A stretch of 64,000 bases of DNA from Phaeosaccion multiseriatum (GCA_965112735.1 OZ218953.1:868001-932000), one strand, 5' to 3'. Positions 8,851 through 19,367 are shown, counted from the first letter of the stretch. Notes: a model not told the origin generated them from the letters alone. Program-made: numbers and translations.

Positions 8851-10947
8851 AATAATGATAATGATGATGATGATGAGAGTTTACTTGCTCGGTGGTGCCA
8901 ACAGTGGAGGACAGACCACACCACATGGATGTAGGAGCAGGGGCCTAAGGGGCTCAACGCAACGCACCACAAGAAGCTCTTGGCCCACTGGCAGAAGCCC
9001 TCCTTGTCTCCGTCCATCACGGCTGCTGAAGGCAAGAGAGGGTCGCCCACCCAGGGCGACTCCTGTCCCTCCTCTTCCTTGGCCATGGCCTCTTTCAGTC
9101 CCCTGAATGTCTGCCACAGAGTCTCCCAGTCCTCCCCGTGCTCGTCGGAGAGATACCTGCAGGCGCGGTACAGCAGCACAATAGCACGGGCAGGGAGGGA
9201 GGAGCAGGGACGAGACAGGACAGGCAACATGCATGAATACGCACCAGGTTAGACGAAGGTGTGTGCTGCATTGGCACGGAAGGAAGTAAGGGAAGCGTAC
9301 AGACGAGGTGGAGGCGCCCGCACTTGCCTGGGATCGACGACGGGAGGCAGGAGGGGGTCGAGGCCACGTAGCCGCACTGTGCCCTCACTCACAGGGTCCA
9401 CCAACGTCGCGAGGACCACCACGCATTGGCGAAGCAGGTGGGCAATGTAGGGAAGGGCGAGGATGCAGCGGAGAATCATCCTGATCAAAGCCCTCATCAC
9501 GGCGTGGAATACGCCGAGATACATGAAGGGGGTGGTCAACATGGTGACAGAGCCTGCGGCAATACCCCATGGCGTCGCGATTAACGCGGCTAACTTCTTT
9601 CTCTTCTTCGCCCCCCCCTGTTGCTGTTGCTGTTCTTGCCCCTCTTGTGTGTCCGTGGGGTGTAACGTCCACTGCACGAAGCCTTGCACATCAGATGGGG
9701 TCCTTTCCCCCAGGCACTGCTGTCTCGTAATCTTCTTGTTGCTCTTCCAGCTAAAGCTCAAAATGAGGTGATCCTTGAGATGGCACCCCACGGCCGGCAA
9801 GTCCCTCACCACCTCTACCCCCACCTCCTCCAAGTGCTGGCGAGGGCCAAGACCGGACAGCATCAAGACTTTGGGTGTGTCAAACGCCCCGGCGCAGAGA
9901 ATCACCTCTGCGACCGTCGCAGCAGCATCGGTAGCAGCACCCACACCAGAGGTGGTAGACGAGAGGAGACGCAGGCGCAGCGGTCGTCCATTCCGCATCA
10001 CTTCCACTGACGTGACCCTCAGCGACGGAGGCGGTGCCTGTGCCCCTGCACTGGTGCTCCCTCGACTAGCTGTGGCGGCGGCGGCGGCGGCGGACTCGCT
10101 ATCCTGCTGCTTGTCGTGCGGCCCCACCGCCTCCTGCCCATCCGGCGGCGTTAGGGGCGTCACCACAAGCTTGGTCACGACACAGCTGGACATGATGACC
10201 AAGTTCGGCATAGCGAGGATGGGTTTGATGAAGGCGTCCCACGCCGACTGCCGCGTACCGTCGTTGTTGATGGTGGTGTTGGGGAACCTCCGCAGCACGC
10301 CGTCGTCCATCCAAGACGCCCCTTCTTTGGGCTGCTCCGGCGCCCGTCCGAAGCCCCCCTTCTCGAACATGGCGCACTGGGCCGCAGCCACACCCATTGC
10401 CTCGGCGTGATCAAGCGCTTGACAGTCCTCCACATTCTTAAAGCTCCGCTCAATCTCTTGCATAGGCCAAGGCCATTGTGCATAGTCCTCCTTCTTGCCC
10501 CGCGCATACAGCCCGGCGTTGACGGCGGTGCTCCCACCCCCTCCCACACCTCGCCACGCGGGAAAGACGCGACCGCCCACCGCGTCCTGGGGCTCCGTTC
10601 GGTAGTCGCGCACAATCGTTGGACCCCTGCTCCCTTGGCGACCACCCCGTCCCCCTTTTTGGAAAATCTGTCAAGCGGGAGAGCATGTGTTGGCAGCAGC
10701 AAGAGTTAAAAAAACAGCCGTTAAAGAGGGGAACACCATTGTGTTGGCCTGCGAGTGTACCGTCTTCTCGCACCTGCATCCAGTCCCTGGTTTTGGAGGA
10801 GACTGGGCAAACCGTCTTGGTGTCATCCTCTCCTGCCTCCAGCAACAGCACCCTCAGTCCAGCTCGCACCAGCTGAGACACAAGAGCACAGCCCGAGGCG
10901 CCTGCCCCGACGACAACCACATCGCTTCTCACAACCTCTTCTTCCAT
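8414..10947 (-). CDS. GMC-family FAD oxidoreductase
   Basis: Four exons: 10947-10774, 10667-9328, 9156-8968 and 8717-8414, phases consistent, 668 residues. A FAD-binding Rossmann motif lies at residues 9-30 ([19 protein letters not shown], ending LLLEAG). The GMC signature region reads YRTEPQ...[20 protein letters not shown], then [20 protein letters not shown]. The C-terminus has the substrate-domain end [12 protein letters not shown] (catalytic His in YFHP) and [17 protein letters not shown]. Between them, about 415-480, is a hydrophobic stretch with likely membrane-associated helices. Intron 2 uses a GC donor (AG/GCAAGT), required to join VVDPR to YLSDEHGED. The family includes alcohol oxidases and fatty-acid photodecarboxylase; the substrate is unknown. 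No plastid presequence is seen. Upstream in-frame Mets (10983, 11040) would extend it to 699 residues but crowd the divergent gene. Confidence 0.85.
8763..8875 (+). repeat. (GAT)n microsatellite inside GMC intron 3
   Basis: About 28 uninterrupted GAT/ATG units, then AAT/GAT variants. It lies wholly in the intron between GMC exons 3 and 4, so its open frames (poly-Met, poly-Asp, poly-His, poly-Ser) are not proteins. Confidence 0.95.
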
Positions 10948-11057
10948 TCGCTTACTGCAACTTACTGCTTTTTTTTCTATCATTAGCTTACTGCTTTTGG
11001 CGCTGCCGCGCTTGGATCCAATTTTTAAATCCTGCAGCACTTTGGGAGGGTCGCAAG
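10948..11057. promoter_or_regulatory. Compact bidirectional promoter, GMC oxidoreductase / phosphoglycerate dehydrogenase
   Basis: Only 110 bases separate the chosen start codons of two divergent genes. The segment contains three copies of CTTACTGC or ACTTACTGC (about 10950, 10961 and 10985) and a T8 run, with no obvious TATA box. Shared regulation is inference from the geometry. Confidence 0.5.
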
Positions 11058-12976
11058 ATGAGGCAATACCTCTTGCTGCTACTGCTGCAGCTGCCTGCTG
11101 TCATAGGCCTCTTGCCTGTTACACCCGTGGTAGTTGGAGCATTTGGGAATCGTCCCCTTCACCCGACCTCAGGCACACATGGATACGCTGGGGACAGCAG
11201 CAGGGGAGAGCCTGTTGCTCTTCCTTTGGTTAGACTCAGTGCTGCTCGCGTGCTTGTTTTGGATCCGGTGAGCACGGCAGGCGTGTCCGCATTGGAGGAG
11301 AGGGGCTTTGAGACGGACGTTCGGGAGGGGCTCACGGATACCGAGCTCGCCGAAGTGTTGGACAGTTACGATGCGCTCATTGTACGCTCTGCGAACCAAG
11401 TCACGAGGGGGATGATGCAGAGAGCAAGGTAAGTCAGTGTGCATAGCGCCACTCGTGCGCAAATTTAGACTGAAAGCACTCATGTGGGAGCAAATCCTCC
11501 CCCCCCTCATTTCCGCCAAAAGGCGTATTGCGTGCATAGGGCGAGCAGGGACGGGAGTGGACAACATCGACCTGGAGGCGGCTGCAGAGCTCGGGATTCC
11601 CGTCGTGAACTCCCCTACAGGAAACTCTGCCGCCGTAGCAGGTGAGCAAAACGAGACCCAGTGGTGCTGTGCTTTTCAAATGTACCTAGAGACGCAGTGC
11701 ACGTCTTTTTCTCCTCTGTCCCTCCTTCAAGGCTTTAGCTCAGCCTCACCCGCCTCCTCCTCCTCCTCCTCCTCCTCCTCCTCCTCCTCCTCAGTCTCAC
11801 ACTCTGTTCCTCTCTCTCTTGTGTGACACCCACCTTTTTCGTTTTCTTCCCTCTCCCTCTTCATCTTACTCGCCGAACAGAGCTCGTCCTTGGTTTGATG
11901 CTGTCTGTCGCCCGCCGCATCCCGGCTGCGCACCAAAGCATCGCCAAAGGAGAGTGGGCGAAAAAATCCCTGTCTGCCACGGGCCAGTCTCTAGCGGGAA
12001 AGACTCTCGCCATCATTGGACTTGGAAGCATCGGTTGTCACGTGGCAATGCTGGCAAAAGGTGATGAGAAAGATGTGTGACGTCTTGCGGCAGGCAAGGA
12101 AGGCGAGGGCGTGCACACGTGGCTTCGAAGCCGTAGATGGGAGGAGACCATGCCCCTTTTCCAACTATTGCTTTGTTTCGTTCTCACCCAATTACCCCCG
12201 CCCCCCACCCTCCCTCGCCCCTCTTGTTTCTCGACACCCGCGCAACAAACACAACAGCCTTCGGTATGAACGTCATCGCCTTGGCCTCCTCCTCCCCCTC
12301 TCCGTCAGGAAAGCCGACCAAGGCGGAGAGTCTTGGTCTCGAGGTGGAGACTCTTTCCTCCCTGCCCGCCCTGCTGAAGCGAGCAGACTTCCTCTCCCTC
12401 CACGTACCTCTCACTGGCAGGACCTGCGGCTTGATCGGCGACGATGAGCTGCGCATGATGCCCCGGGGGGCTGTGGTGATCAACGCTGCCAGAGGCGGTG
12501 TGGTCGATGAGGAGGCACTGTTGGCGTGCCTGGAGGGCACAGGCGAAGGAGGAGGAGGGCACCTCGGCGGCGCGGCGCTGGATGTGTACTGCAAGGTAAA
12601 GAGACGTCAAGTGGGAGATGGGAGGGAGGGGGTTGAGGGGGGGGGGGGGTCCATGAGGTGCGTATGGCAAGGCCAGGTAGAAGAGAGGGGGGGGTTGTGA
12701 TTGTCCCTTCTGAAGCTCCAGTGAGGACAAGCTCTAGAGAAATGTCTGACGCTGTCTCGGTAGTGTCCATGTCTTTCTACCTCTTTTTTCTTCTTCTTTC
12801 TCTCTGTCTCTCTGTCTCTCTCTCTCCGTCCATAGGCCCATCTCCCTCGCTCTCTCTCGCACACAAGCACACACATGTACACATTCACTCACTTGTGAGG
12901 GACAAGTGGCGTGAGAGGCCTCTCTCGAGTCCTCCAACCTCGTTCTCAACTGTGCGATTCCTTGGTCCTTTCCATC

Positions 12977-13009
<33 letters not shown>

Positions 13010-13252
13010 CACGCACAATCACAGGAGAGTGCCCCGTTGGAGGACCACATTGTCCGTCTCGCCGCCCTCCCCAATGTAGTGCTCACGCCCCATTTGGGAG
13101 CAAGCACGCAGCAAGCAGGGGACCTCGTGCTCACGGAGGTGTGCGAGGCGGTGGGGCGGGCTTTGGAAGGCACGCTGCCGAGGGACAAGGTGGTGTCTCC
13201 CAACCCCAGCTCCAGCCTCATGTGCTGTGTCGCCAAGCTGCGAGGCAAGTGA
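11058..13252 (+). CDS. D-3-phosphoglycerate dehydrogenase-like 2-hydroxyacid dehydrogenase, plastid-targeted, no ACT domain
   Basis: Five exons: 11058-11428, 11523-11641, 11881-12060, 12258-12595 and 13025-13252, in phase, 411 residues. The N-terminus is a signal peptide (MRQYLLLLLLQLPAVIGLL) followed by VVVGAFGNRP, an Ala-Phe plastid presequence motif. The enzyme core has IGRAGTGVDNIDLEAA, the NAD-binding IGLGSIG (about 205-211), HVPLTGRTCGLIG, INAARGGVVDEEAL and TPHLGAST with the catalytic His (about 359). These are hallmarks of the phosphoglycerate dehydrogenase branch, first step of the phosphorylated serine pathway. The chain stops about 50 residues after the catalytic His, so the usual C-terminal ACT or allosteric domains are absent. 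An (GTGAA)n tract follows the stop immediately. It could act on another 2-hydroxyacid. Intron 4 is CT-rich. Confidence 0.85.
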
Positions 13253-13282
13253 AGTGAAGTGAAGTGAAGTGAAGTGAAGTGA
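13248..13282 (+). repeat. (AGTGA)n microsatellite at the end of the dehydrogenase gene
   Basis: About seven AGTGA units begin at the stop codon (TGA, 13250-13252) itself. An expansion here makes repeated in-frame stop codons rather than extending the protein. Confidence 0.85.
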
Positions 13283-13964
13283 CGGGTGTCGAGGAGTGGG
13301 GGGAAGGCAAGGCGCCCCGTGCGCGGAGCAGAGCAATATCGCCACCACCACCACCACCACCAGAAGCAGCAGCAGCAGCAGCAGCAGTACTTTCGCCACC
13401 ACCACCACCACCACCAACAGCAGCAGCAGCCGGAGCGGTATTTCTGAGTGTTGAGCTTTCTGCTCGCTCGCCCCTTTTTGTGGAGCAGCGCAGCCCCCTC
13501 GGAGAAAAGAATCAGGGCCGTCTGGGAGTCGAGCAGAGCTGGGGTGGTAGCCAGGATGAGAGGGACGCTTTGGTAGCCAGCATGAGAGGGACGCTTTGGT
13601 AGCCAGGATGAGAGGGACGCTTTGGTAGCCAGGATGAGAGGGACGCTTTGGTAGCCAGGATGAGAGGGACGCTTTGGTAGCCAGGATGAGAGGGACGCTT
13701 TGGTAGCCAGGATGAGAGGGACGCTTTGGTAGCCAGGATGAGAGGGACGCTTTGGTAGCCAGCATGAGAGGGACGCTTTGGTAGCCAGCATGAGAGGGAC
13801 GCTTTGGTCGCATTGGCGTCAACGGCTCTCCACCCGTCGTTGACGCAGGACGGATTCAGGGCTGAGGCCCGACGCACTCTCTGGCACTGTTGAGGATGCT
13901 TCGGTGAACAAGGCTGCATGCGATCATGTGATGAGTGATGAGAGGTGGCGGCAGGATGTAGCAT

Positions 13965-13997
<33 letters not shown>

Positions 13998-14404
13998 GAG
14001 CGGCAGCTGGAGCAGCAGCACCAGCAGCAGCACAAGGCGGAAGTCTCCAGAAGCTATCATCGGGCGTGGCTCTTACTTCTGGCTTCAGCCCCCGTCGACT
14101 ATTCGAGTGCGTCGAGCGTGCCCTCCCCTACTCTTCCGACCGCAGAAACAGCGAGCGGCGCCACTGGACTCCATTCTCGACTCACAAGCTCACAAGCTCA
14201 CAAGCTCACGAATTTCACAGGGGCACTTTGGGCGGAGGCTTCCTCCCTCCTCCCCTCCGATGCGACATGCCGACATGCCCGTGCTACAGCTTGTCGACAT
14301 GCCCGTCCTACAGCTTGTCGACATGCCCGTGCGATAGGTGGGGGTCGTGGGGGTGTGGGTGTGAGATATATGTAGATGCGACATGTCGACATGCCGGTGC
14401 GATA
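13283..14404. repeat. Repeat-rich spacer: CAC/GCA tracts, a 26-bp minisatellite, and ACATGCC units
   Basis: Holds (CAC)n and (GCA)n tracts at about 13340-13436. A minisatellite of about ten 26-base units (core TTGGTAGCCAGGATGAGAGG) lies at about 13545-13808, with the second and last two units carrying a G-to-C variant (AGCATGAG). Further on are (CAG)n at 13963-13993, CACAAGCT units near 14183-14210 and CGACATGCCCGTGCTACAGC units at 14268-14330. Long open frames over the minisatellite exist because 26-base units shift frame, but they show no domain. No gene called. Confidence 0.8.
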
Positions 14405-14518
14405 GGTTCGACCCCTGACACGCTATCGCCCACTTTGGGGGGGGGCGGATAGCGCGCCGGGATAGCGGATAGCGCGCCGGCGATAGCGGATAGGGGATAG
14501 CGTGTCAGGGGTCGATCC
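14405..14518. repeat. Short inverted-repeat element of the GATAGC family (copy 2)
   Basis: The 23-base terminal inverted repeats are 14405-14427 (GGTTCGACCCCTGACACGCT...) and 14496-14518 (GATAGCGTGTCAGGGGTCGA...), complementary at 22 of 23 positions. The interior is GGATAGCGCGCCGGGATAGC-type palindromic units. It shares its terminal GTCAGGGGTCGA and GATAGC core with the element at 4258-4446. The two flanks carry a 35-base direct repeat (14334-14368 and 14520-14554). Confidence 0.75.
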
Positions 14519-14711
14519 AATAGGTGGGGGTCGTGGGGGTGTGGGTGTGAGATAACATTAAGGGGGCACTCTGCACCGGCCCGCGAGGAAACCAAAACCA
14601 AGAGGCCTTTGAATCCACGCCAGCTGTGAGCGAGGACGGGACGTTGGCTCGGCTGACCTCCTCTCTACAAAAACAAACCCTCCGCCAAATATCCCCCTTC
14701 ACAGGCTCTTT
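14519..14711. other. 5' flank of the OvoA-type methyltransferase gene
   Basis: Contains the second 35-base flank repeat (14520-14554). The minus-strand frames here are not supported. It is the likely promoter or 5' UTR of the gene starting at 14712; no TATA box seen. Confidence 0.3.
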
Positions 14712-16679
14712 ATGTGGCGTCGAGCTGCTGCAATTTCAGCAGGAGGGCACGGAGGCCGGCTACCGTTTTTCGCTGCGCGCTGGACAGCAGGGGCTGGCCC
14801 AGGCGTGAAGCGAAGGAGACCACAGCGGAAGGAGCAGGAATTGCCGCAACAACGCCGGTACCTTAGCTTGCACACGCGTAGCTCGGGAAGCCTGGGTGCT
14901 AGCACAACCAATCTTGGTTTGCACACGCTTAGCCCGTGCTCGGCCGGAAGCCTGCGTGGTGGCAGGAAGAAGGGCCTCTCCTCCATGTCAGCTGCGGCTT
15001 CGAAAGAGGGCGAGCCAGTGCGAAGCACGACAGCAAGCGGGAGTGCTGTCTACGAAAGCTCACGAGCCGTCGACGAGTACCTTCAGTTCCACTTTGGCAG
15101 GTGAGAGAGGCAGGTTTCTCTCTTCCTCCAGTCTTTTTCTCCTCGCTCCAATCCACCGATACACAAGCACTTCCTGAAGCGGGGCAGCAGACCGGAGGCC
15201 GGGTTTGAAGGGACAGCCAGATAGACTGACATGAAGCCGGACCAAATTTAGCTTCTTCCCATGTTTCCAACGCAGCTTGCATCCCAGTCTCTCTGACCCA
15301 TCCTTTCGTTGCGCCCCTCTTCTTGATGTTGTGGCACTGTCCTCTGCTACTACGACTACACGCACGACCATTAAAGAAAGGAAGACCTTCTTCCGTACAG
15401 CGATGGCCCTCATGGCGCCCTGAATTTCCCAGCCCGCTGCGCTGCCCTTTGCGAGAAGGCTGTCTTCGGGTCAGCAGCAAGGGGCGGGGAGGAGACACAG
15501 GAGGCAGCAGCAGCGGAGGGACGAAGGCCGACTCGGGCGCTGGACGTGGGCTGCGCCGTTGGGGGCGCCTCCTTCGAGCTGTCCAAGGCCTTTGACGAAG
15601 TGGTGAGGCAGCGAAAGGGTGGAAGGAGCGGGTTTGTCTATAGGACACGGCCAGTGCTTGGTGGTGAAGGAGGGGGCTGGATTCGGTGAGAAGAAGGGAG
15701 AGGCCCTTTCGTTCATCCTTGATCCTTCCCCCCCCCCCTCCTCTTCCTCTTCCCCTCCTCTCTTATCGCGTGCAGGTGGGCGTGGACTTTAGCCAGCATT
15801 TTGTGGACGCGGCCCAGGCGATGAAGGCCAGCGGGTGAGTCTTATCTGGAGTGCTCGAGACTGGCCACCGGCCATGGGTATAGTACGCTATGTATATATA
15901 TATTGGAGGGATGGAGGTGCACCTTGGTAATGTCCCCCCCTCAGCCAACATCCGACCCCTGCCTCCCCATCAGATGCATGGAGTACCAAAGCTTGATAGA
16001 GGGCTCCACCTTTGCCCAGCGCACGGCCAGTCTGCCGTTACAGGCACGTGCAGACCGGTGCTCCTTCTACCAAGGCGACGCGTGCAACCTCAGTGCTTTA
16101 GAGGAGCACGTGTTGCTCCCCTTGGACACGACAGGCTCCAGCGGCGGTGGCTTCGACGTGGTGCTGGCCAGCAATCTCCTGTGCCGTCTGCCGCGGCCAA
16201 GGGCCTTTCTGGCGAGCCTGTCGCGGCTGGTGCGGCCGGGGGGTGTGGCCGTCATTGTGAGCCCGTACTCGTGGCTCGAGGAGTACACGGCCAAGGAGGA
16301 GTGGCTCGGGGGGGGGGGGGCTGATGGCGGGGGCGAACAGGGCAGCTTTTCGGCCCTGGAGCGGAGCATGACTGCGTGGTCTCGGGGTGAGTGAGTGAGT
16401 GAGTGAGTGAGTGAGTGTGAGTTAGTGAGCCGGAGCCCCGCGCACGGCCCAAGCAACAACAAGTCTAGAGTCCCTGTCTCCCACTCACGCCGCCCATGAT
16501 GATGCCACCTTGACACAACCCTTGTGCTGCTGCTTCTCCAAGACCAACAAGAGGCGTCTGGCCCGGCGTGCGCCTTTACGCTGGAGAGCCGGACAGACAT
16601 GCCCTTCCTCATCCGAGAGCACAGCCGCAAGTTCCAGTGGGGCCTCTCGGACGCGACAGTGTGGCGCCGCCAGCAGTAA
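14712..16679 (+). CDS. OvoA C-terminal-type methyltransferase (putative 4-mercaptohistidine N-methyltransferase), stand-alone
   Basis: Five exons: 14712-15100, 15377-15602, 15776-15834, 15974-16386 and 16543-16679, in phase, 407 residues. After a basic, mitochondrion- or plastid-like N-terminus (MWRRAAAISAGGHGG...) the chain follows the methyltransferase half of OvoA closely. It reads VYESSRAVDEYLQFHFG, ALNFPARCAAL, SAM motif ALDVGCAVGGASFELSKAF, VVGVDFSQHF, FDVVLASNLLCRLPRP, VSPYSWLEEYTAKEEWLGG and finally DMPFLIREHSRKFQWGLSDA. In OvoA this domain methylates the imidazole of thiolated histidine to make ovothiol. The iron-dependent sulfoxide synthase half (DinB/FGE-like) is absent: 13253-14711 is repeat DNA. 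It may work with a separate synthase or on another small molecule. Intron 4 starts GTGAGTGAGTGAG. Confidence 0.85.
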
Positions 16680-17091
16680 GGGTCTATGGAGGGCACTAGT
16701 TACGCACAGACAAACGGGGTGTATGGAGACTAGAGTACGCAAGGACCAAAAGGAATTTAATGATAGAATGGGTTTTATGTATGTAGTTTACAAGCTCGAA
16801 GTAGAGTGGTGGTGATGCCAAAGTATCTCCACTCTCTTTGAATCAAAATCTCTATTGAAAAAGAGGACAACAACAACAACAATGTACAGTCTCACTCTTA
16901 CGCGTGACTGCAGTAAAGACAAAAAAAATGAACAAGTTGCATACAAAAACGAAGTGATGCCACTCCATGCAGCTATGTACATGCATGGAGGAACGAGAGA
17001 ACTCGCGAAAAAATGCGGGCAGCGTGGGAAGAGGTTGATCCGCGGCCCAGACGCCCAGCTATACAGCGTATCTTACAGCGGCCACGCGCAT
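16680..17091. other. Convergent 3' spacer
   Basis: Lies between the tail-to-tail ends of the methyltransferase (16679) and the Gln-rich gene (17092). It is more AT-rich than its surroundings, as expected for 3' UTRs. No gene seen. Confidence 0.4.
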
Positions 17092-17670
17092 TCAAGCCAC
17101 GAGGGCCCTGCCCAGCGTATCGTCCATGGCGAAGGAGTTCTTCATGTGCCCTTGTAAAGCGAAGGCGTGGTGATGGTTGACGACGGGGGGGCTGCTCATC
17201 GCTCGGCTCGTCCGCTGCGCCTGCTCCTCCTCCTGCTTCTGTTTTTGTTGCTGCTGCTGCTTCTCCTGCTGCTGCGTCTGCTGCTGCAGCATCTCGACCT
17301 TCTCCTCCTCCATTTGGCACATGCAGGCCATGAAGTCGGAGTCGGAGGATACCGATGTGGTCGAGGGGAGGAGGAAGGAGTCCAGGGAGGTCATGGACTC
17401 CACCATGTCAGCTGCGCCTGGCGCAGGTTGACCGCAGGCAGCCGCCCTGATTGCCTTCCGGAGCTGCTCGGCCCTTCGCCTGTGCTCGGCGCCTACAACA
17501 GAGTACGAGGACCGCTGCTCCGTCGAATGCTGCTTCTTCCTAATTGCTGCTCTCCGCTTTCTTATCAGAGTCGCCCGGCGCTTCGAACAAGCGTGCCATT
17601 TCTTTTGACTCTGCGGCCGGAGCGAAGAAATGAAGCCTCCAAGGAGGCTGTCCACATCAAGGGCGTCCAT
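17092..17670 (-). CDS. Gln-rich protein of unknown function, single exon
   Basis: An uninterrupted frame of 192 residues starting MDALDVDSLLGGFISSLRPQ. A strongly basic segment follows (KRRATLIRKRRAAIRKKQ, about 31-48), able to serve as a nuclear localisation signal or nucleic-acid contact. Then come a Ser/Thr-rich middle and a Gln/Lys coiled-coil-like tail (MEEEKVEMLQQQTQQQEKQQ, about 122-150). No known domain is recognised. The composition, clear Met start and a convergent neighbour support a real gene. Intronless structure is unusual for the window. The CAG-type tract could inflate the frame by chance. Confidence 0.5.
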   Translation of the reverse strand: MDALDVDSLLGGFISSLRPQSQKKWHACSKRRATLIRKRRAAIRKKQHSTEQRSSYSVVGAEHRRRAEQLRKAIRAAACGQPAPGAADMVESMTSLDSFLLPSTTSVSSDSDFMACMCQMEEEKVEMLQQQTQQQEKQQQQQKQKQEEEQAQRTSRAMSSPPVVNHHHAFALQGHMKNSFAMDDTLGRALVA

Positions 17671-19367
17671 GGTTTGTGTGTGTGGTTGTGTGCGGTTTTG
17701 TGCTTGATTGATGCTTCAATCTTGGTCAGGTTGATGGAAATGATTTTTGTGATGCACGCCCTCCCAAGAGCACCTGTCAACACCTCAGAGATTGTGTACG
17801 ATTTTGAAAAACACCTCAGAGCGGACGGTTACGTAGAAAATCCGAACAAATCCCAGATGGCCCGCATTTTTCAATGATTACGTAATTTTTGGTCCGTGGT
17901 GCGCGTTGTCGGGGTCAGCCCCATGCACGCAGCGGTTTTATTTTGCTCTAGGCCGCTAGGCCGCTCGGCCTTCGGTCGATCTAGCCCTAGGCCGGTGGCC
18001 TCCGGCCGCTCGAGGCCGCTCACTTTTCAGTCCTAGGCGGCCTCTAGCCCCCGCCTCTAGGCAGCCTCCCAGTGACAGTGGGCGCGTGCGTGGTGCCGCC
18101 CAGCCAGTGGGTAGCAGCACGCCTGTAGGCCTGCACTCCTCGTAGGGCCAGCGAGGCGGAAGACAACACGAAACAAGTCTACTCCTCACTTTCACCCTTA
18201 AAAAAAAACAAAAAAAACTGACTACTCTTTGCACTCTGGGCACTCCCACCGTCCGCCTAGTTGGCGTCTGCCCTAGGCGGCGGCATATAAACTACGGCCC
18301 TCGCTAGGCCGGGCAATTCTCCCAAATAGGCCTAAGCCCGCTAGGCGTGCATGGGACGGCCCTCGCTAGGCCGGGCAATTCTCCCAAATAGGCCTAGGCC
18401 CGCTAGGCGTGCATGGGGCTGATCGAGGGCCCTTCCCCCCCCCCCCCTTCCTGCTGGGCGAGGAGGGGGAGTGCTGGTCCGGCGCTGCGCGCGTAAGTTT
18501 GGAGAGGACGTGTCCCTTGGTGGTGGAAGAGCCGGTGCGGTGCGCCCGGTGCGGGAGACGACATGCTCGGCTAGGGCGTGTAGAAGGGGATTGTCCGTGG
18601 GTCGTAGGTGCTAGCGTAGTGCTGCTCCTTGCGGGTCTCGCTGGCTGCTGCTGCCGCCCCAGGCCTGACGTCCGTGTGGAGCACATTCAATTCCAGGCCG
18701 TCCTGCAAATGCATGTGGCTTTGACCCTCCTTCTCTGTCTCGTTCTGTCTGTTGGCACCTCTGACGCACTCCCACGAATTTCTGTCCCCCCCCCCCTCAC
18801 CCCCACCCCTCTCTCTGCCTCTCTTCTCTCTCCCTGCTGAGGTGGTACCAGCCCAGGCACCGGGTACGACGATTTCTTCCGCTCCGAGGGGCTACAGCCC
18901 TGTCCTAGTGGCGCTTCGGCCACGAGCAAGGCCTCACCCCATGCCACCAAAAAGGTACACATGGTCCGTCCCTCAGAGGGGCTGATGCTTTACTTCCCCG
19001 CCCCTTCCCCTCCTACCGAGCAGCCAAACGGCCAGCACCCACCCGCATACTCCCGACGAGTCGCTCGTCTGCCGATTCCAGCCAAAGCAAAACTTTGTGT
19101 GGACCGGCCGCTGCTCTGTAAAAAGACGTGCTGGGCAAAGCCGTTGGCGCTGCTGCTGCTTCCTGCGGGCCCGACCTGACCTGAGCGAAGGGCAGCTTGG
19201 TGTGACGCTTCTCCTCGTCCTCCCTCCCTCCCTCCCTCCCTCCCTCCGCTTCGTCTCCACATGGCCCCTCTGCGACGGCACACTGCTGGGTGTCTGGGCC
19301 TCCACTGGTGAACGCGATACGAGAGAACGTCTTGCTTGCCCTAGTGCCCATTCCGAGCCGCTTGGCC
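17671..19367. other. Repeat-rich spacer with AGGCC units and no firm gene
   Basis: The block 17945-18070 is rich in TAGGCCGCT/GGCCGCTCGGCC palindromic units. A perfect-but-one tandem duplication of 62 bases is at 18294-18355 and 18356-18417. Further right are a C11 run, C10 before 18798, and (CCCT)n at 19223-19246. Open frames at 18409-18840 (+) and 18366-18686 (-) carry no domain and no consistent splice neighbours. I see no gene. Confidence 0.4.
18294..18417. repeat. 62-bp tandem duplication
   Basis: Units 18294-18355 and 18356-18417 differ at one base (CCTAAGCCC against CCTAGGCCC). Each contains CTAGGCCGGGCAATTCTCCC and CTAGGCGTGCATGGG, related to the AGGCC-rich block upstream. Confidence 0.9.

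Noticed and set aside
9775-10410. 211-codon plus-strand frame
   Set aside because: Antisense shadow of GMC exon 2.
8414-10947. GMC protein called as fatty-acid photodecarboxylase
   Set aside because: Family fits, but no plastid presequence is seen and I cannot verify the enzyme-specific residues by eye, so only the GMC family is claimed.
13545-13808. Regular 26-bp array considered as a CRISPR array
   Set aside because: Units are directly adjacent with no spacers, in a eukaryotic intron-rich context.
12946-13822. Minus-strand repeat proteins (KRPSHPGYQSVPLILATKAS units)
   Set aside because: Produced by the 26-bp minisatellite read in several frames; the same frame also runs over the dehydrogenase exon on the other strand.
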